NCBI RefSeq assembly: GCF_014696385.1
Contig: NZ_JACJQB010000033.1
Span: 1-38,151, forward strand
Direction: 5' to 3'
DNA length: 38,151 nt
Source of the DNA: Pseudanabaena mucicola FACHB-723
GTDB lineage: Bacteria > Cyanobacteriota > Cyanobacteriia > Pseudanabaenales > Pseudanabaenaceae
A program made the position numbers and the translations under genes. The notes beneath the pieces were generated by a model that saw only the letters and a list, made by a program, of their open reading frames with translations, made no database searches and had not been told where the DNA came from. Below are positions 35,416 through 38,151 of the stretch, piece by piece; the stretch's first letter is position 1, and the number at the start of each line of letters is the position of its first letter.

Positions 35416-36738
35416 ATGACTAACTATCGGCAGACCAATTTACCCCCTGGAGAGCTTGGATTGCCAATTTTGGGGCAAACACTCAATTTTTTGTTTGATC
35501 GTCAATTTGCCGCCAAGCAATATGCCAAGTATGGGGCAATCTCCAAAACAAGTTTGCTGGGGCGACCAACCATATTCATGATTGGCTCTGAAGCGGCGGA
35601 GTTTGTCTTGTCTAGCCATATGGACTGTTTCTCATGGGAAGCAGGATGGCCAGATAATTTCAAAATTTTGCTGGGTAAATCACTATTTCTACAGGACGGA
35701 GAAGAACATCGTCGTAATCGGCGGTTAATGATGCCGGCCTTCCATGGACAGGCTCTCGCAGGCTATTTCTCGACCATGGAGGAAATTACACAGCGATATC
35801 TTGATAAATGGACACAGCAGGGTGAATTTACTTGGTTCTATGAGTTCAAGAAGTTTACCTTTGAGGTGGCAAGCCAGCTTTTGTTAGGGACAGATGCAGG
35901 TGAAGAAGTGGAGCGGTTAAGCAAATTATTTGCAACTTTAAGCAATGGATTATTTGCGATCGCACCCTTTGATTTGCCTTTTACAACATTGGGCAAGGCG
36001 ACGCGAGCAAGAGATCAACTGTTGCAACACATCACTAAGGTTGTGAAGGAGCGTCAGCAAAATCCGACCCATGATGTGCTGAGTATGTTGATACAGGCTG
36101 AAGATGAAGATGGTGGCAAATTTAGCCTAGAGGAACTAAAGGCACAGGCGATGCTGATGCTATTTGCGGGGCATGAAACCACCACTTCAATGTTGACTTG
36201 GTTTTGCTTAGAGCTAGCTCGTCATCCTCAGGTTTTAGAACGGGCGAGACAAGAACAAATGGCACTTGCCCAAACAGGGACATTAAATCTTGAGCAAATT
36301 GGCAAGATGCCCTACTTAGATCAAATTTTTCAAGAAATTGAGCGCTTACGTCCGCCAGTGGGTGGCGGCTTCCGTGGTGTTGTTAAACCCTTTGAGTTTA
36401 ATGGCTACCATGTGCCTGAGGGTTGGCTAGTTCTCTATTCGATCATGATTACCCACAAGCAGTCAGATATCTATCCCAACCCTGACCAGTTCGATCCCGA
36501 TCGCTTTAGCCCTGAACGTCAAGAACATAAGCAAAAACCCTTTAGTCTGATCGGATTTGGTGGCGGCGCGAGAATCTGTGTTGGTATTGCTTTTGCCAAA
36601 CTAGAAATGAAAATCATAGCTGCGAATTTGTTACGCAATTATCAATGGGAGATTTTGCGATCGCAAAATCTCGAACCATTTCCGATTCCCACTCTCCGCC
36701 CCAAGGATGGATTGAGAGTCAAGTTTCAAAAACTCTAA
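35416..36738 (+). CDS. Cytochrome P450 (CYP120-like)
   Basis: Heme-thiolate monooxygenase, 440 aa, without a membrane anchor as usual for bacterial P450s. N-terminal LPPGELGLPILGQTLNFL, I-helix MLFAGHETTTSML (about 250-257), ExxR helix EIERLRP (about 307-313) and the heme loop FGGGARICVGIAFAKLEMK with Cys388. The overall pattern resembles the cyanobacterial CYP120/CYP26 group, which hydroxylates retinoids, so retinoid or apocarotenoid oxidation is a plausible role; this is inference. It is 20 bp after trmB and probably co-transcribed, and ends at a strong hairpin. No ferredoxin or reductase gene is adjacent. Confidence 0.93.
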   Translation: MTNYRQTNLPPGELGLPILGQTLNFLFDRQFAAKQYAKYGAISKTSLLGRPTIFMIGSEAAEFVLSSHMDCFSWEAGWPDNFKILLGKSLFLQDGEEHRRNRRLMMPAFHGQALAGYFSTMEEITQRYLDKWTQQGEFTWFYEFKKFTFEVASQLLLGTDAGEEVERLSKLFATLSNGLFAIAPFDLPFTTLGKATRARDQLLQHITKVVKERQQNPTHDVLSMLIQAEDEDGGKFSLEELKAQAMLMLFAGHETTTSMLTWFCLELARHPQVLERARQEQMALAQTGTLNLEQIGKMPYLDQIFQEIERLRPPVGGGFRGVVKPFEFNGYHVPEGWLVLYSIMITHKQSDIYPNPDQFDPDRFSPERQEHKQKPFSLIGFGGGARICVGIAFAKLEMKIIAANLLRNYQWEILRSQNLEPFPIPTLRPKDGLRVKFQKL

Positions 36739-36769
36739 GTGATGGCGGCGCAGAGCGCCGCCATCACTT
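36737..36769. repeat. GC-core hairpin, copy 7 (15-bp arms), P450 / ribD junction
   Basis: Perfect arms AAGTGATGGCGGCGC (36737-36751) and GCGCCGCCATCACTT (36755-36769) around AGA. It overlaps the last two bases of the P450 stop codon and ends two bases from the ribD stop, so it sits exactly at a convergent junction. Confidence 0.9.
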
Positions 36770-36771
36770 GG

Positions 36772-37887
36772 TTACAGATAACCAGTAATTAAAAAGTCTG
36801 CGCCGATCTGTTGAAATTGCGATCGCGATAAATTTATGGCATCAGTCATTAACTCCAAACCAAGATCATCAATGGGACTAGGTGCAGCAAAACCACCAAT
36901 TAACTTGGGTGCAATAAAAGCATAGATTTTCTGAACCATGTTGGCTTTGATCGCGGCTGCCCCTAATCTGCCACCACATTCCCATAAAACTGTATTGCAA
37001 CCTCGTTTGCCTAATTCTTGCATGACTATTTCAGGAGAGATATCAGCTAGCTCTAGCACCTCAATATTGCGATCGCGTAGCTTCTGCTTTAAAGGCAAAT
37101 TAACATCAGGCAAAGTAATTACCAAGGTCTTTTCGACATCATTCACTTTCCATAAATTCGCTTGGTCGGGCAAATTACAACTACGGGTAACGACCACCCT
37201 CAAAGGGCAATGCTCACTCAATCCATGGGTATTTAAATTAGGGTTATCGAGACGGACTGTATTTCCGCCCGTAATGATCGCATCACAGCCAACTCTGAGG
37301 TCATGGACAACTTTTCGCGCTTCAGGTTGAGTAATCCAATAGCTATGTCCTGAAGTTGTGGCAATTTTGCCATCAAGAGTCATTGCATATTTGAAAATGC
37401 CAAAGGGCAAACCAGTCTTAACGCGATGGAAGAATGCTTCATTTAATTCGAGACATTGCTGTTCTAAGATGCCAGTCGTTACATTAATCCCTGCTGCCCG
37501 AAGGCGATCGCAGCCAGTCCCAGCTACTTGTGGATTCGCATCGATGACACCCACCACCACATTACCGATCCCCGCCGCAATAATCGCCTCAGAACATGGT
37601 GGTGTGCGTCCATGATGATTACATGGCTCTAGACTTATATATATAGTTGCCTCATCTAAATTTTCATCCGTTTGCAAAGCCTCACGGATTGCAAATACCT
37701 CCGCATGGGGTTCACCAGCCTTAGGATGGAAACCCTGACCTAACAATTGACCATTTTTAACAATTACACTGCCCACCATGGGGTTGGGTGCGGTTTTCCC
37801 CCTTGCACGCTTCGCCAACTCAAGACATTGCTGCATCCAACGTTCATGGTGCATTGAGTCAGAAAGCGGGTGCGGATATCCAGACAT
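36772..37887 (-). CDS. ribD: Riboflavin biosynthesis deaminase/reductase RibD
   Basis: Bifunctional enzyme of riboflavin synthesis: deamination then reduction of the pyrimidine intermediate. Deaminase domain: MQQCLELAKRARGKTAPNPMVGSVIV, Zn His in GEPHAEVFAIREA and Zn Cys pair in EPCNHHGRTPPC. Reductase domain: PFGIFKYAMTLDGKIATTSG HSYWIT, GCDAIITGGNTVRLDNPNLN and LWECGGRLGAAAI. The frame opens at TTG 37896; the ATG 37887 (MSGYPHPLSD) is taken as start, 371 aa, with a further in-frame Met 11 codons on. It is divergent from psbA. Confidence 0.95.
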   Translation of the reverse strand: MSGYPHPLSDSMHHERWMQQCLELAKRARGKTAPNPMVGSVIVKNGQLLGQGFHPKAGEPHAEVFAIREALQTDENLDEATIYISLEPCNHHGRTPPCSEAIIAAGIGNVVVGVIDANPQVAGTGCDRLRAAGINVTTGILEQQCLELNEAFFHRVKTGLPFGIFKYAMTLDGKIATTSGHSYWITQPEARKVVHDLRVGCDAIITGGNTVRLDNPNLNTHGLSEHCPLRVVVTRSCNLPDQANLWKVNDVEKTLVITLPDVNLPLKQKLRDRNIEVLELADISPEIVMQELGKRGCNTVLWECGGRLGAAAIKANMVQKIYAFIAPKLIGGFAAPSPIDDLGLELMTDAINLSRSQFQQIGADFLITGYL

Positions 37888-37924
37888 ACAGATCAACCTA
37901 AGGATAGATTAGTGTTACAAACGC

Positions 37925-37954
37925 TTTACAAAAATATATATGTAAAGTTATATT
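37925..37954 (+). promoter_or_regulatory. Candidate psbA promoter
   Basis: TTTACA (37925-37930) and TATATT (37949-37954) are 18 bases apart and match a sigma-70-type -35/-10 pair. They overlap an inverted repeat CTTTACA (37924-37930) / TGTAAAG (37941-37947). A start near 37962 would give a 5' leader of about 50 nt. Assignment is by pattern only. Confidence 0.45.
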
Positions 37955-38011
37955 AATCACATAGCGAAAGCTAAATACATAAATCATAAACCTCAACGCA
38001 ATCATAAACCC

Positions 38012-38151
38012 ATGACCACAGCAGTACAGAGACGCGAAAGCGCATCTATCTGGGATCAATTTTGCAATTGGATCACCAGCACCAACAACCGCCTCTATGT
38101 AGGTTGGTTCGGCGTAATCATGATCCCTTGCTTACTCGCAGCGACCATTTG
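38012..38151 (+). CDS. psbA: Photosystem II D1 protein (5' end only, cut by window)
   Basis: First 46 codons of the photosystem II reaction-centre D1 protein. [20 protein letters not shown] is the D1 N-terminus, followed by [19 protein letters not shown], which leads into the first membrane helix. The reading frame is open at the window edge, so this is truncation by the window. No Shine-Dalgarno motif is obvious before the ATG. Which D1 isoform this is cannot be told from this stretch. It is divergent from ribD across about 125 bp. Confidence 0.95.
   Translation, partial: MTTAVQRRESASIWDQFCNWITSTNNRLYVGWFGVIMIPCLLAATI

Noticed and set aside
36938-37330. 130-codon frame antisense to ribD
   Set aside because: Shadow of the reductase domain; no start signal.

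Overview
The window reads as chromosomal DNA of a cyanobacterium. It carries photosystem II genes (psbU, psb28 and the start of psbA), an NDH-1 subunit of the NdhD1 type, an FtsH3-like thylakoid protease, and a very high density of the HIP1 octamer GCGATCGC. Many GC-core hairpins with long matching arms sit between genes. Together with moderate GC content these suggest a Pseudanabaena-like filamentous cyanobacterium; the genus is inferred, not demonstrated. No rRNA, CRISPR array, intact transposase or prophage block is visible.

Layout. 1-4.1 kb: glutaminase (+), then ftsY, an unrecognised 117-aa gene and psbU (all -), each with its own hairpin. 4.1-10.5 kb: ndhD (+), then on the minus strand an orphan ABC-type lipoprotein, an aldo/keto reductase, a GT4 glycosyltransferase and a geranylgeranyl-reductase-family flavoprotein. 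10.6-13.2 kb: argH and gloB (+), a small double-hairpin relic that may derive from an IS200/IS605-like element, and tRNA-Gln. 13.3-17.9 kb: a nucleotidyltransferase/phosphomannomutase-like fusion (-), pyrF (+), then a minus-strand run of a 75-aa phage-like gene, def and a DUF2237 gene. 18-22.4 kb: a 1482-aa CBS-PAS-GAF hybrid histidine kinase. 22.5-29.8 kb: murF, an unrecognised 365-aa gene, a MOSC protein convergent with moaB, psb28, purU, an alkyltransferase-like protein, a stand-alone NIL-domain protein and a 1-Cys peroxiredoxin. 30-34.5 kb: tRNA-Leu, ftsH, tRNA-Gly, a HEAT-repeat protein and an APH-fold kinase. 34.6-38.15 kb: trmB, a CYP120-like P450, ribD and the first 46 codons of psbA, cut by the window end.

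Most genes look like single-gene units or short pairs, separated by symmetric hairpins that could terminate transcription from both sides. There is a loose photosystem II theme (psbU, psb28, ftsH3-like, psbA), but these genes are dispersed and do not form an operon.

The least explained material is: (i) the hairpin family with constant core, variable but always paired middle arms and a recurring outer arm; (ii) the fused phosphomannomutase-like domain in which all signature loops are altered; (iii) the four-CBS hybrid kinase; (iv) the phage-like 75-aa protein; and (v) two unrecognised conserved-looking proteins.
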